A stretch of DNA of 64,000 bases from Roseinatronobacter alkalisoli (lineage in GTDB: Bacteria; Pseudomonadota; Alphaproteobacteria; Rhodobacterales; Rhodobacteraceae): positions 124,001 to 188,000 of the forward strand of contig NZ_JAQZSM010000006.1 of assembly GCF_028745735.1 (NCBI RefSeq), written 5' to 3'. This document shows, one piece after another, positions 36,726-45,360 of this stretch. The notes under the pieces were generated by a model. It did not search any database. It was not told the origin of the DNA and saw only the letters and a list, made by a program, of their open reading frames with translations. Positions within the stretch are counted from its first letter, which is position 1. Each line of letters begins with the position of its first letter. The translations under genes were made by a program, and so were the position numbers.

Positions 36726-37646
36726 ATGACCAGACCAGACGCCCTTTCGCGCAGCCGAAAGCCCGGCCTGAAGATACTGACCGTGACCGGCGTGATTGGC
36801 GCCGCCACTGCCGCAGCGCTTTGGTGGGTCAGCGCCCCCGCGCCGGTATCTGCCGCCCGTATCGCGGGACTGTCCGGCAATGCGCAAGACGGAGAGGCCG
36901 TGTTTCTGGCCGCAGGCTGCGCATCATGTCATAAGGAACCAGGAACGGAGGCCGACCCAAGGGTTCTGGCAGGCGGGCGGGCGTTTCAGTCCGATTTCGG
37001 CACATTCTACGCCCCCAATATCAGCCCCGACCCCACCCATGGCATAGGTGAATGGTCGCAGGACGATTTCATGAATGCCGTGATGGCCGGTGTTTCGCCC
37101 GAAGGGCAGCATTACTACCCCGCCTTTCCCTATACCGCCTATATCAAGGCCGATCCGCAGGATATCGCGGATTTATATGCATTCATGATGACCCTGCCCG
37201 CAGATGCAACGCCCTCGCAGCGGCATGATCTGGCCTTTCCGTTCAGCATCCGGCGCAGTCTGGGCCTGTGGAAGGCGCTGTATCTGGATGACGGCTGGAC
37301 CGTCACCGGCGACCTGAATGAGGCGGAAACGCGCGGGCGCTACCTGTCCGAAGCGCTGGCTCATTGCGCCGAATGCCACACTCCGCGCAACGCCCTTGGC
37401 GCATTGGACACCAACCAATGGTTGCAGGGCGCGCCAAACCCTTCGGGTCAGGGGCGCATTCCGGCAATTGCCGGGCCGGATTTCGACTGGACACATTTCG
37501 ACATCAGCGCATATCTGGAAAGCGGGTTCACCCCGTCATTTGATGTTGTGGGCGGGTCCATGGCAGATGTCGTTGCCAGCCTTCAGCAACTGGAGAAATC
37601 CGAACTGGATGCGATTGCTGCCTATATCCTGCGCGCAAATCCGTAA
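36726..37646 (+). CDS. diheme c-type cytochrome
   Basis: 306 residues with an N-terminal membrane anchor or signal (about residues 18-43) and two class I haem motifs: CASCH near residue 65 and CAECH near 218. Blocks FYAPNISPDPTHGIG and HYYPAFPYTAYI are shared with the cytochrome subunits of periplasmic alcohol or sorbitol dehydrogenases and with free-standing diheme cytochromes. No dehydrogenase gene is adjacent, so its electron donor is unknown. It probably forms a transcript with the upstream cytochrome c' gene. Confidence 0.93.
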   Translation: MTRPDALSRSRKPGLKILTVTGVIGAATAAALWWVSAPAPVSAARIAGLSGNAQDGEAVFLAAGCASCHKEPGTEADPRVLAGGRAFQSDFGTFYAPNISPDPTHGIGEWSQDDFMNAVMAGVSPEGQHYYPAFPYTAYIKADPQDIADLYAFMMTLPADATPSQRHDLAFPFSIRRSLGLWKALYLDDGWTVTGDLNEAETRGRYLSEALAHCAECHTPRNALGALDTNQWLQGAPNPSGQGRIPAIAGPDFDWTHFDISAYLESGFTPSFDVVGGSMADVVASLQQLEKSELDAIAAYILRANP

Positions 37647-37762
37647 ACACCCCATCCGTTGATACCCGGTCGCGGGGATGCGGGGTTGTGCCCTCTGGAA
37701 TTCATGCCCATACTTCGGCCAGATCGCATATGGCGGCCATTCATGCAGGCATTCGGAATCAG

Positions 37763-38938
37763 ATGTCAGACCAACCGGAACCACCGCGCCTTTCGACCAT
37801 AAACCGCCTGACCTTTGGTGAAAAGTTCAGGCTGCAAACATGGTTGATGGGCATTATCGCGTTCGCGGTGATTCTGTTTCTGCTGGTGCAGGCAAAATTC
37901 ATCCTGATCGCTCTGGCAATCGCGATCATCTTGTTTTCGCTGACATCCGATGCGATCAATTCCATCTCGCGGTTGCGATTTGGCAGTTTCAGAATCACGA
38001 ACTGGCTGGCCTCTGTTGCGGCAGTGTTTCTTATTGCATCGGGGTTGCTGACGCTGGCTGGACTGGTGATTTCCCAGATCAACACAGTGCTGACCACCAC
38101 GCTGTCCTATGCCGATGATGCGCAAAGCGCGATCGCACAGATGTTTTCCTGGATGGGCGAGGACGTGGAAGAATCGGTTCTGCAAACCATGCGCAGCATT
38201 GAAATTTCCGGCTATCTGCGGTCCGCTGCGGGGCAAGCCGGCACCATCCTCAGCCAGTCTGTGCTGATTATCCTGTTTGTCGGTTTCATGTTCGCAGAGC
38301 GCGTCTGGTTTGACACGAAACTTGAGAATCTGATGACCGACAAGTCACAGGCGCGGCGTGTAAATGCGATTATCGGGTCAATCATCCGGCGGGTTAACCG
38401 TTACCTACTGGTCAAGACATTGATCAGCAGCGTCACCGGGACAGTGGTGTTCATGATAATGAAGGTCTTTGGTCTCGAATTTGCGGCGGCCATGGGGCTG
38501 TTGACCTTCGTGCTGAATTTCATTCCGTCGGTCGGGTCCATCATCGCGACGCTGGTTGTCACGCTAGTGGCGTATATTCAGGTTACCGAACCCTCGACAG
38601 CAGTGCTGATTTTCGTGTTGGCGGGCATGGCGCAATTTCTTCTGGGCAATGTGATTGATCCCATGCTGATGGGGAAAACGCTGCGCCTGTCATCTTTCGG
38701 GATCATAATTTCGCTGGCATTCTGGGGGGCGGTCTGGGGTATTCCCGGCATGTTCCTGGCAGTACCGTTCATGGTCGCTGTGATGATCGTGTGTTCCCAT
38801 ATACCAGCCGCGCGCCCGGTCGCTGTGCTGCTGTCCCGAGAGGGGCTGCCGGAAGAGGAATTTCCGCTGACGCCCGTTTCCCCTGTCGAACTGGACGAGG
38901 ACGAACAAGGGTTTGAGCGCAGAATCGGTGCCGAATAA
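37763..38938 (+). CDS. AI-2E family transporter
   Basis: 391 residues with about eight membrane helices in the pattern of the AI-2E/PerM family (two N-terminal helices, a long soluble loop, then five or six helices). The conserved block LNFIPSVGSIIA is present, and the C-terminal tail is acidic (ELDEDEQGFERR). Members export autoinducer-2 or act as Na+/H+ antiporters; the substrate here is not known. The ATG at 37763 (MSDQPEPPRL) is preferred to one at 37688, which would add an unlikely His-rich stretch. Confidence 0.92.
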   Translation: MSDQPEPPRLSTINRLTFGEKFRLQTWLMGIIAFAVILFLLVQAKFILIALAIAIILFSLTSDAINSISRLRFGSFRITNWLASVAAVFLIASGLLTLAGLVISQINTVLTTTLSYADDAQSAIAQMFSWMGEDVEESVLQTMRSIEISGYLRSAAGQAGTILSQSVLIILFVGFMFAERVWFDTKLENLMTDKSQARRVNAIIGSIIRRVNRYLLVKTLISSVTGTVVFMIMKVFGLEFAAAMGLLTFVLNFIPSVGSIIATLVVTLVAYIQVTEPSTAVLIFVLAGMAQFLLGNVIDPMLMGKTLRLSSFGIIISLAFWGAVWGIPGMFLAVPFMVAVMIVCSHIPAARPVAVLLSREGLPEEEFPLTPVSPVELDEDEQGFERRIGAE

Positions 38939-38996
38939 CCCGATATGCCGGTTGGGCGTGCCTTGAATATCTGCACATCCTTCATGACAGTTGCGA

Positions 38997-39011
38997 AGCG
39001 CATCATGCGCT
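38997..39011. terminator. small hairpin between convergent genes
   Basis: AGCGCAT-c-ATGCGCT, a 7-bp perfect repeat between the AI-2E transporter and the formyl-THF cyclo-ligase gene. It is followed by GAAAAAG on the plus strand, so no clear U-tract exists for the plus-strand gene. Confidence 0.3.
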
Positions 39012-39074
39012 GAAAAAGCTGTTGGCGCGCATTCCTGACGGTTCAGCCCCGCCCTGCATTTTCATTCGGCATGA

Positions 39075-39665
39075 TCACCCTCTGGTCCAGATGACGCCGC
39101 TGCCGGTAATGATCGCATCAAGCTGCTGGTCCGTGGCTTCAGTCGGAAGATCGTCACAAATCTGGGCGTCGAATGCCAGCCCGACCGCCAGAACGGGACC
39201 GGCGCTGCGCAATTTTTCCAGCGTCCGGTCATAAAACCCGCCCCCATAGCCCAACCGATACCCGCGCCTGTCAAAGGCAAGCATAGGCACGATCAGCGCT
39301 TGCGGAATGACTGGATCCGCGTTGGCCGGGATCAAGGCCTTGAACGCCCCTTCAATCATCGTGGTCTGCGGTGTCCAGCGGTGGAATTCCAGTGGCGTGC
39401 CCGCGCGCAAAATGACCGGCACACCAACTGGTCCGGGGTGGTTTGCCATTATATCAAGCGGGCTTATTTCTGACCGCATCGGCATGTATCCAGCCAGCGT
39501 CACATCCGCCAGCCGATCACCAAAAATGTCTGCCAGATAATCGCTGAAACTGCGGGATGCTGCGGCCACCTGCTGCGCGGCCTGAATATCCAGAAACGCT
39601 GCATTGCGTCGGATCGCGGCCAGATTGCGCGCCTGCGCTTTGCGGGTCGTAGTATCGTGTTGCAT
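39075..39665 (-). CDS. 5-formyltetrahydrofolate cyclo-ligase
   Basis: 196 residues; ATP-dependent conversion of 5-formyl-THF to 5,10-methenyl-THF. The family block YRLGYGGGFYDRTL near residue 145 and the N-terminal Lys/Arg-rich helix are clear. The ATG at 39665 (MQHDTTTRKAQARN) lies four bases after a strong hairpin that would hide its ribosome site. It follows a small membrane-protein gene and gmk on the same strand. Confidence 0.95.
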   Translation of the reverse strand: MQHDTTTRKAQARNLAAIRRNAAFLDIQAAQQVAAASRSFSDYLADIFGDRLADVTLAGYMPMRSEISPLDIMANHPGPVGVPVILRAGTPLEFHRWTPQTTMIEGAFKALIPANADPVIPQALIVPMLAFDRRGYRLGYGGGFYDRTLEKLRSAGPVLAVGLAFDAQICDDLPTEATDQQLDAIITGSGVIWTRG

Positions 39666-39668
39666 GAT

Positions 39669-39714
39669 GGCCTGCCCTGCTGGTTGCTTTGCGGCAATAT
39701 GCAACAGGCAGGCC
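39669..39714 (-). promoter_or_regulatory. leader hairpin masking the ribosome site of the cyclo-ligase gene
   Basis: GGCCTGCC (39669-39676) pairs perfectly with GGCAGGCC (39707-39714), and an inner TTGC/GCAA pair (39683-39686 with 39700-39703) extends the stem. On the minus strand the arm adjacent to the ATG contains the AGG that would serve as Shine-Dalgarno, so translation could be structure-controlled. Confidence 0.4.
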
Positions 39715-39749
39715 AGCAAAGCAAAGCCGCCCGCGACAGATTCATCCGC

Positions 39750-39923
39750 TCAGGCGACTCCATGCCCCCGCGCACCCATACCAAGCCCGGCCAGAACAAA
39801 ACCCGCGGCCCCGAACAGGCTATAAGCAAGGAAGGCCCAGATCAGGCCATATCCCGATGCGAAAACCAATGCCGCCGCAAACAACCCGGTGATAATGGCC
39901 AGCAGCATAGAAAGAAACAACAT
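39750..39923 (-). CDS. small two-helix membrane protein
   Basis: 57 residues, almost entirely hydrophobic: two helices (about 2-22 and 27-48) joined by a short loop, ending GMGARGHGVA. The ATG at 39923 has a G-rich element before it. Similar small hydrophobic genes sit between gmk and the formyl-THF cyclo-ligase gene in related genomes, to my recollection. No function can be assigned. Confidence 0.6.
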   Translation of the reverse strand: MLFLSMLLAIITGLFAAALVFASGYGLIWAFLAYSLFGAAGFVLAGLGMGARGHGVA

Positions 39924-40010
39924 TCGCGCCCCCGTTTTGGCGGTGTGTGTGTTGATACTAGCGCGCAGGTCATAACCAAAGGTAAACAAAAGGGACGGAA
40001 ATTACCGCAA

Positions 40011-40652
40011 TCAGGCTTTTCGGGCCTCGAATTCGGCATTCAGGGTGCGCACCAGATCATTCAGCCATGGCTGACGTTCGCGGCGCTGGCGCTCTGCCTG
40101 GATAATTCCGCAAAGCGCCGCTTCGGTCTGGTCCAGATCATCATTGACCAGCACATAATCATATTCCGCCCAATGGCTGATTTCATCGCGTGATTTCTGC
40201 ATCCTTCCGGCAATAACCTCATCGCTGTCCTGCGCACGTCCGCGCAGGCGCGATTCCAGCTCATTAATGGATGGCGGCAACACAAAAACCGAGATCACAT
40301 CCTTGCCAAGGGTCGAGTTGCGCACCTGCTGGCCGCCCTGCCAGTCAATGTCGAACAAGGTATCGCGCCCTTCCGCGATGGCATTTTCAACCGGGCCTTT
40401 GGGCGAACCATAGAAATTGCCAAAAACTTCAGCATGTTCCAGCATTTCCCCGGCATCAATCATCGCGGTGAACTCCGCACGGGTGCGGAAATAATAGTCA
40501 CGCCCGTCCACCTCACCCGGACGCGGCGCACGGGTTGTTGCCGACACCGAAAACCGGATCGACGGGTCCCATGCCATCAACCGCTTGGCCAATGTTGATT
40601 TCCCGGCGCCGGAAGGGGATGACAGGATGATCAGCAGGCCGCGTCGCGTCAT
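40011..40652 (-). CDS. gmk: guanylate kinase
   Basis: 213 residues; phosphorylates GMP to GDP. The P-loop [11 protein letters not shown] lies at residues 11-21, and the GMP-binding elements [19 protein letters not shown] and the [12 protein letters not shown]-like lid (here [15 protein letters not shown]) are intact. It follows yicC by five bases, an arrangement widespread in alphaproteobacteria. Confidence 0.97.
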   Translation of the reverse strand: MTRRGLLIILSSPSGAGKSTLAKRLMAWDPSIRFSVSATTRAPRPGEVDGRDYYFRTRAEFTAMIDAGEMLEHAEVFGNFYGSPKGPVENAIAEGRDTLFDIDWQGGQQVRNSTLGKDVISVFVLPPSINELESRLRGRAQDSDEVIAGRMQKSRDEISHWAEYDYVLVNDDLDQTEAALCGIIQAERQRRERQPWLNDLVRTLNAEFEARKA

Positions 40653-40657
40653 GGTTA

Positions 40658-41560
40658 CTACTCCAGATTCTGAACTTGCTCGCGCATCTGATCGATCACA
40701 GCCTTCAGATCAAGTCCAATCCGGCTTAGCCCAAGATGCTGCGCCTTGGAACACAGGGTATTGGCCTCGCGGTTGAATTCCTGTGTCAGGAAATCCAGCT
40801 TACGCCCGGCCGGACCGCCGGTTTCCAGCAATTCCCGGGCAGTATCACAATGGGCGGCAAGCCTGTCCAGTTCTTCGGTGACATCGGCCTTGACCGCGAT
40901 CAGCGCCAGTTCCTGCTCCACGCGCAGGCTGTCTGGCCGCGCCATGTCGGTCAGTTGCAATATGGCTTTGCGCATATGCTCCGCCATGGCCTGCCTGCGT
41001 TCGGGCAACAGCGCGCGCGCAGCAACAGTCATCACCCCGATCTGATCAAGTTGCGCCGCGATCACCTGAACCAGCGTTTGCCCTTCCTGATGCCGCATCG
41101 CATTGAAGCAATCCAGAAGCAGGTCGAAATCCTGCGCCACAATCTCGCCCAATTTTGCCAGATCAATTGCGGCGAAATCTTGTCCGGCAGACAATACCGC
41201 GCGCCATCCCAGCACATCCAGCGCCGAGGGTTCAGTCAATCTGACGCCGACGGCCTGTGCCTTTGCCATAACCGCGGTCATGGCCGCCATCACGGAATCC
41301 AGCGCGTCGTGGTCAATCGTGCCGACATTCGCGACATTGCGGATATGCATTTTCAATGTCACGCTGACATTGCCCCGCGCAATAACCGAGCTTAGCCTGG
41401 TTCTGATGCTTTTCTCAATAAATCCAATAGCATCCGGAAGCCGCATACGGATATCCAACCCGCGTCCGTTCACGGAACGGATGTCCCATTCCAGTTCCAG
41501 TTCAATTCCGTCTATCGTCGTAAGCGTGGATTTGCTGGCAAATCCTGTCATTGAATGCAT
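40658..41560 (-). CDS. YicC family endoribonuclease
   Basis: 300 residues. The N-terminal YicC_N domain starts MHSMTGFA and contains [19 protein letters not shown]; the C-terminal DUF1732 domain ends [19 protein letters not shown]. YicC proteins are stress-related RNases in E. coli that act on small RNAs. The start codon is the second member of a short 'MHSM' start; the first ATG is the family norm. It is coupled to gmk. Confidence 0.95.
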   Translation of the reverse strand: MHSMTGFASKSTLTTIDGIELELEWDIRSVNGRGLDIRMRLPDAIGFIEKSIRTRLSSVIARGNVSVTLKMHIRNVANVGTIDHDALDSVMAAMTAVMAKAQAVGVRLTEPSALDVLGWRAVLSAGQDFAAIDLAKLGEIVAQDFDLLLDCFNAMRHQEGQTLVQVIAAQLDQIGVMTVAARALLPERRQAMAEHMRKAILQLTDMARPDSLRVEQELALIAVKADVTEELDRLAAHCDTARELLETGGPAGRKLDFLTQEFNREANTLCSKAQHLGLSRIGLDLKAVIDQMREQVQNLE

Positions 41561-41623
41561 CGCGCATTTTCCTTGTCAAATATTCCGGTTCAGCCAGACG
41601 AACCGGCCCAGACGTCGCGTGCG

Positions 41624-41638
41624 TTAACCATTTGTTCA
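41624..41638 (+). promoter_or_regulatory. CtrA-like site upstream of the PAS gene
   Basis: TTAA-N7-TTCA, one mismatch from the CtrA box, 149 bases before the PAS gene start. The same bases also read GTTA-N7-GTTC, one mismatch from an SOS box, so neither reading is secure. Confidence 0.25.
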
Positions 41639-41786
41639 AATTGTGGCAGAAATTGGGAAAAATTTGCGCTATTCATGTCTTATTCAGAGACCTTGCCAGA
41701 ATATGAACACGGCAGAAAGCCGGAAGGTCTGTTCTTCCCACGCCATACGCCAAAAGCATGCGCTGCATCTGCTGAAAGGTATCACA

Positions 41787-42400
41787 ATGACCGAAACCAT
41801 ATTCACCACTGCTGACACCACCGCCTTTTCAGCGACAGCAAACACCGACAGCACAGGATACCGGACCATCGACCGTGTTTGCGCGTATTGGGCATCGCTG
41901 CCGAAAACCGGCGCGGCCCCGAACCGGATGCTGATTGACGCGCGCGCACTTTCGGATGTGTTGCCGCATGTTTTTCTAGCGGAACTGGCGACACCACGGG
42001 TTGCCCGCTTGCGCATCATCGGGCACCGCATTGAAGAACTGACCGGGCTGGACATGCGCGGAATGCCCCTGACAACGCTGTTTTCAGGCCCGGCGCGCGA
42101 AGAAATCATGACGGCTTGCGAACAGGTCAGCCGTGGCGCGCGCGTGTCACTGTCGCTGAAGGGCGAAGCAGGTTTCGCCCGCCCCCAACTGGACGGCATG
42201 CTGGCCATGATGCCGCTATGCGACACCAAGGGGAATATCACCCGTATTCTGGGCGTTTTCGGCCACCAAGGAGAGATTGGCCGCGCGCCCCGCCGTTTTG
42301 ACCTGGCGCACCGGTCATCATGCCAGAACCAGCGCAGACACCAGAACCGCAATCCACGACAGCACCATTTCTGCGCGTCATTCAGGGCGGCAAAGCCTGA
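41787..42400 (+). pseudogene. PAS domain protein with a single-base frameshift near its 3' end
   Basis: From ATG 41787 (MTETIFTTADTTAF) about 170 residues match the short PAS-type proteins common in Rhodobacterales: YRTIDRVCAYWASLPK, then RMLIDARALSDVLPHVFL, RVARLRIIGHRIEELTGLDMRG, and a final GEIGRAPRRFDL near 42302. The original frame then continues 113 codons in residues of abnormal composition and runs antisense into the DAHP synthase gene. Shifting back one base at CTGG (42303-42306) restores APVIMPEPAQTPEP...LRVIQGGKA and a stop at 42398-42400, a normal end for the family. A one-base deletion in a G-run, a sequencing error or frameshifting would all explain it. Confidence 0.75.
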
Positions 42401-42535
42401 ACAAGCCACAGATCGTGCGGTACATGAAAAATGGCGCCGGGCATATGCCGCGGCGCCATTATCCGTTTGTCGATGCGGAGACCACCCCAACAAGGCCCCC
42501 GCCGCCGCGGGAAGCCCGGTTGCGCGGGCCGCGTG

Positions 42536-43903
42536 CTACATCGCGGCCGCCAGTTTCTCACGTCGGCCAACAAGTTCTTCCGCCACCAGAAACGCCAGTT
42601 CCAACGACTGGCTGGCATTCAGCCGTGGGTCGCATGCGGTGTGATAGCGTTGTGACAGGTCTTCGTCGGACACAGCCCGTAACCCGCCGGTGCATTCGGT
42701 CACATCCTTGCCTGTCATCTCGAAATGCACGCCACCCGGGATTGTTCCTTCGGCATTATGCACTGCAAAGAATTCACGCACTTCGCGCAACACCGAATCA
42801 AACGGGCGGGTCTTATATCCGGTAGAAGATTTGATCGTGTTTCCATGCATCGGATCGCAGGTCCAAAGCACATTCGCGCCTTCTTCCTGCACAGCCTTGA
42901 TCAGGCGCGGTAGATGGTCGCCCACAGCACCTGCGCCAAATCGCGCGATCAGCGTCAGACGGCCTGCTTCATTGTCCGGGTTCAGCTTAGCCATCAGTGC
43001 CTTCAGGTCGTCTGCGGACAATGACGGACCGCATTTCAACCCGATCGGGTTCTGAACCCCAGTGCAGAATTCGACATGCGCGCCGTCAGGCTGGCGGGTG
43101 CGGTCACCGATCCAGATCAGATGCCCTGACCCCGCCACCGGCATGCCGGATGTCGAGTCAATGCGGCACAGCGCTTCTTCATATTCCAGCAGCAAGGCTT
43201 CATGGCTGGTGAAAAAATCAACCTCCGCCAGATCCCTGTTGGTTTCCGAGGTGATTCCCGCTGCTGTCAGAAAATCCAGCGTGTCCGAAATGCGGGTCGT
43301 CATTTCGCGGTAGCGTTCCGCCTTCTCGCCACTGGCAAATCCCAGCGTCCAGTTATGGACGCGGTGCATATCGGCATAGCCGCCCTTGGAAAAGGCGCGC
43401 AGCAGGTTCAGGCTGGCGGCCGCCTGTGTATAGGCCTGCAACATGCGGTTTGGGTCGGGAATCCGCGCTTCGGCGGTGAAGTCGAACCCGTTGATGATAT
43501 CGCCGCGATAGCTGGGCAGTTCCACCCCGCCGACAGTTTCCATGGGGGCCGATCGCGGCTTGGCGAACTGGCCCGCCATCCGGCCAACCTTGATAACCGG
43601 CACTTTCGCGCCATAAGTCAGCACGATGGCCATCTGCAACAACACCTTGAATGTGTCGCGGATACTGTCAGCGGTGAATTCGGAAAAACTTTCGGCGCAG
43701 TCGCCACCTTGCAGCAGGAATGCCTCGCCACGGGCTGCGGCCCCAAGCTTGCGCTTCAGCGCGCGCACTTCGCCTGCAAATACCAGCGGCGGATATTTTG
43801 ACAACTGCGATTCAACATTGGCCAGCACCTGCTGATCCGGATAATCGGGCATCTGGATCCGGGGCTTGTTGCGCCAGGTCGATTTCGTCCAGCCATTGGT
43901 CAT
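42536..43903 (-). CDS. 3-deoxy-7-phosphoheptulonate synthase, class II
   Basis: 455 residues; first step of the shikimate pathway. It is the plant-like class II enzyme: [14 protein letters not shown] at the start, [12 protein letters not shown] near residue 75 with the metal-binding Cys, and [13 protein letters not shown] near 335. An unusually strong GGAGGG four bases before the ATG fixes the start at 43903. It is monocistronic here, between the frameshifted PAS gene and the divergent GlxA-type regulator. Confidence 0.96.
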   Translation of the reverse strand: MTNGWTKSTWRNKPRIQMPDYPDQQVLANVESQLSKYPPLVFAGEVRALKRKLGAAARGEAFLLQGGDCAESFSEFTADSIRDTFKVLLQMAIVLTYGAKVPVIKVGRMAGQFAKPRSAPMETVGGVELPSYRGDIINGFDFTAEARIPDPNRMLQAYTQAAASLNLLRAFSKGGYADMHRVHNWTLGFASGEKAERYREMTTRISDTLDFLTAAGITSETNRDLAEVDFFTSHEALLLEYEEALCRIDSTSGMPVAGSGHLIWIGDRTRQPDGAHVEFCTGVQNPIGLKCGPSLSADDLKALMAKLNPDNEAGRLTLIARFGAGAVGDHLPRLIKAVQEEGANVLWTCDPMHGNTIKSSTGYKTRPFDSVLREVREFFAVHNAEGTIPGGVHFEMTGKDVTECTGGLRAVSDEDLSQRYHTACDPRLNASQSLELAFLVAEELVGRREKLAAAM

Positions 43904-44063
43904 GGCACCCTCCGGTGTTATCTTAATCCGATGTGTTAGCGGTCGCGCCGCAGATGCATCTATACGTAGGCCAGCGCGGGTATGCAAACACGATTGGACT
44001 TGTCACATCGAATGAAAGCTGATTGTGTCCATCGACATTCATCCGGACCATACAGCATCAAAG

Positions 44064-45095
44064 ATGGCAAAACCCAAGACCCAAGCCCCGGCAGCCACAA
44101 GCACCCCCCAGGCACAGGCACAATCCAACCCCACGTTGCCGCGCCATTTCGCTTTCCTGTTGCTGGACAGATTCACGCTGATCGCATTTTCTGCGGCGAT
44201 TGAACCCTTGCGCCTTGCAAATCGCGTTGCGGGGAAAACGCTATATACATGGCAGTTGATCAGCGACACCGGACAGCCTGTCACCTGTTCCAACGGAACA
44301 CAGGTCAGTGTGCATACCGGCATGGACGATCTGCACAAGGAAGCGGTGGTCATCGTCTGTGGTGGAGTTGATGCGAATCGGGCAACCAGCCCGGCAATCC
44401 TTGCATGGCTGCGCAAACGTGCCCGCTATGGCAATGTGATCGGCGGCATCTGCACCGGCGGCTGGGCACTGGCCAAGGCCGGGCTGCTGGATAACCGGCG
44501 CGCGACCATCCATTGGGAAAACCACACCGGCTTCGCCGAGGATTTCCCCGAGATTGACCTGACAAGATCGGTTTTTGTGATCGACGGAACGCGCGTGACA
44601 TCAGCGGGCGGCATGGCCGCGCTGGACATGATGCTGACCATGATCGCCAACGAGCATGGCAGCCCGTTGGCGAATTCCGTGGCGGACCAGTTGATCTATT
44701 CCTCGATCCGCACAAACCGCGACACGCAACGTCTGTCGATCCCGGCGCGCATTGGCGTGCGGCACCCGAAGCTTGCCCGCGTGATCGAAATCATGGAAAG
44801 CCATATCGAAGACCCGATCAGCCCCGCCGAACTGGCGCAGGATGTGGATATGTCCACCCGCCAGCTTGAACGCCTGTTCCGCCGCTATCTGAACCGCAGC
44901 CCGAAGCGTTACTACACCGAATTGCGCCTTGAACGCGCCCGCAACCTGCTGATGCAAACCGATATGAGCGTGATAAATGTGGCGCTTGCGTCCGGGTTCA
45001 CGTCACCTTCGCATTTCTCAAAGTGCTACCGGGCGCATTACAACACCACCCCCTACCGCGAACGCGGCGCGCGATCTTCTGACGACGATCAATAG
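44064..45095 (+). CDS. GlxA family (DJ-1/PfpI plus AraC) transcriptional regulator
   Basis: 343 residues from ATG 44064: an N-terminal DJ-1/PfpI-like domain (about 25-205; VIGGICTGGWALAKAGLL holds the nucleophile-elbow-like Cys) and a C-terminal AraC double helix-turn-helix (about 235-335; DVDMSTRQLERLFRRYL, VALASGFTSPSHFSKCYR). This is the architecture of GbdR/CdhR-type regulators of quaternary amine or amino-acid catabolism; no such genes are adjacent. An in-frame GTG at 44025 could be the start instead, since neither has a strong ribosome site. Confidence 0.92.
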   Translation: MAKPKTQAPAATSTPQAQAQSNPTLPRHFAFLLLDRFTLIAFSAAIEPLRLANRVAGKTLYTWQLISDTGQPVTCSNGTQVSVHTGMDDLHKEAVVIVCGGVDANRATSPAILAWLRKRARYGNVIGGICTGGWALAKAGLLDNRRATIHWENHTGFAEDFPEIDLTRSVFVIDGTRVTSAGGMAALDMMLTMIANEHGSPLANSVADQLIYSSIRTNRDTQRLSIPARIGVRHPKLARVIEIMESHIEDPISPAELAQDVDMSTRQLERLFRRYLNRSPKRYYTELRLERARNLLMQTDMSVINVALASGFTSPSHFSKCYRAHYNTTPYRERGARSSDDDQ

Positions 45096-45151
45096 CGCCC
45101 CACACATGATGCGGTCAGTGTGAAACCCGCAGGTGCCGGGTGTTGAAACTC

Positions 45152-45183
45152 GCGGCGCGCGCAGCAAAACCCGCACGCGCCGC
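45152..45183 (+). terminator. hairpin after the GlxA-type gene
   Basis: GCGGCGCG (45152-45159) and CGCGCCGC (45176-45183) make a perfect 8-bp GC stem with a 16-base loop, 57 bases after the stop. No U-run follows. Confidence 0.35.
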
Positions 45184-45285
45184 AGTTCTGTCCTGCTGCG
45201 GCCCGCAGATGGTGCGGCGTAGTCCATGACCCAACCGTTCTACCCCTGATTTAAGCGGCCTTGCAGTTTCACCCGACAGGACGCC

Positions 45286-45314
45286 CCCGCATGCGGGTAT
45301 TATCTGGTTCAGAT
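45286..45314 (-). terminator. paired hairpins after the surA-like gene
   Basis: On the minus strand ATCTG-AAC-CAGAT (45314-45302) is followed by CCCGC-AT-GCGGG (45297-45286), 47-75 bases after the stop. They may end the lpt-surA transcript. The same bases superficially resemble a TPP riboswitch arm, but its P5 stem would not pair. Confidence 0.35.
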
Positions 45315-45360
45315 CAGCGCGCGCCCTTCAGCAGGCATCGGACGAATGGTGGGTCCGGTG

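Noticed and set aside
42401-42644. Continuation of the PAS protein to 42644
   Set aside because: Residues after the frameshift point are low-complexity Arg/Ser/Pro and the last 109 bases are antisense to the DAHP synthase gene.
45018-45227. 69-codon minus-strand frame at the end of the GlxA-type gene
   Set aside because: It overlaps the regulator's coding end, matches no family, and has no ribosome site.
45259-45345. TPP riboswitch on the minus strand (CUGAACCAGAUAAUACC, GCUGAAG)
   Set aside because: The string resembles the TPP pyrophosphate arm, but the CCAG/CCCG arms of P5 cannot pair, the invariant CUGAGA is CUGAAG, and there is no thiamine gene downstream before the convergent neighbour.
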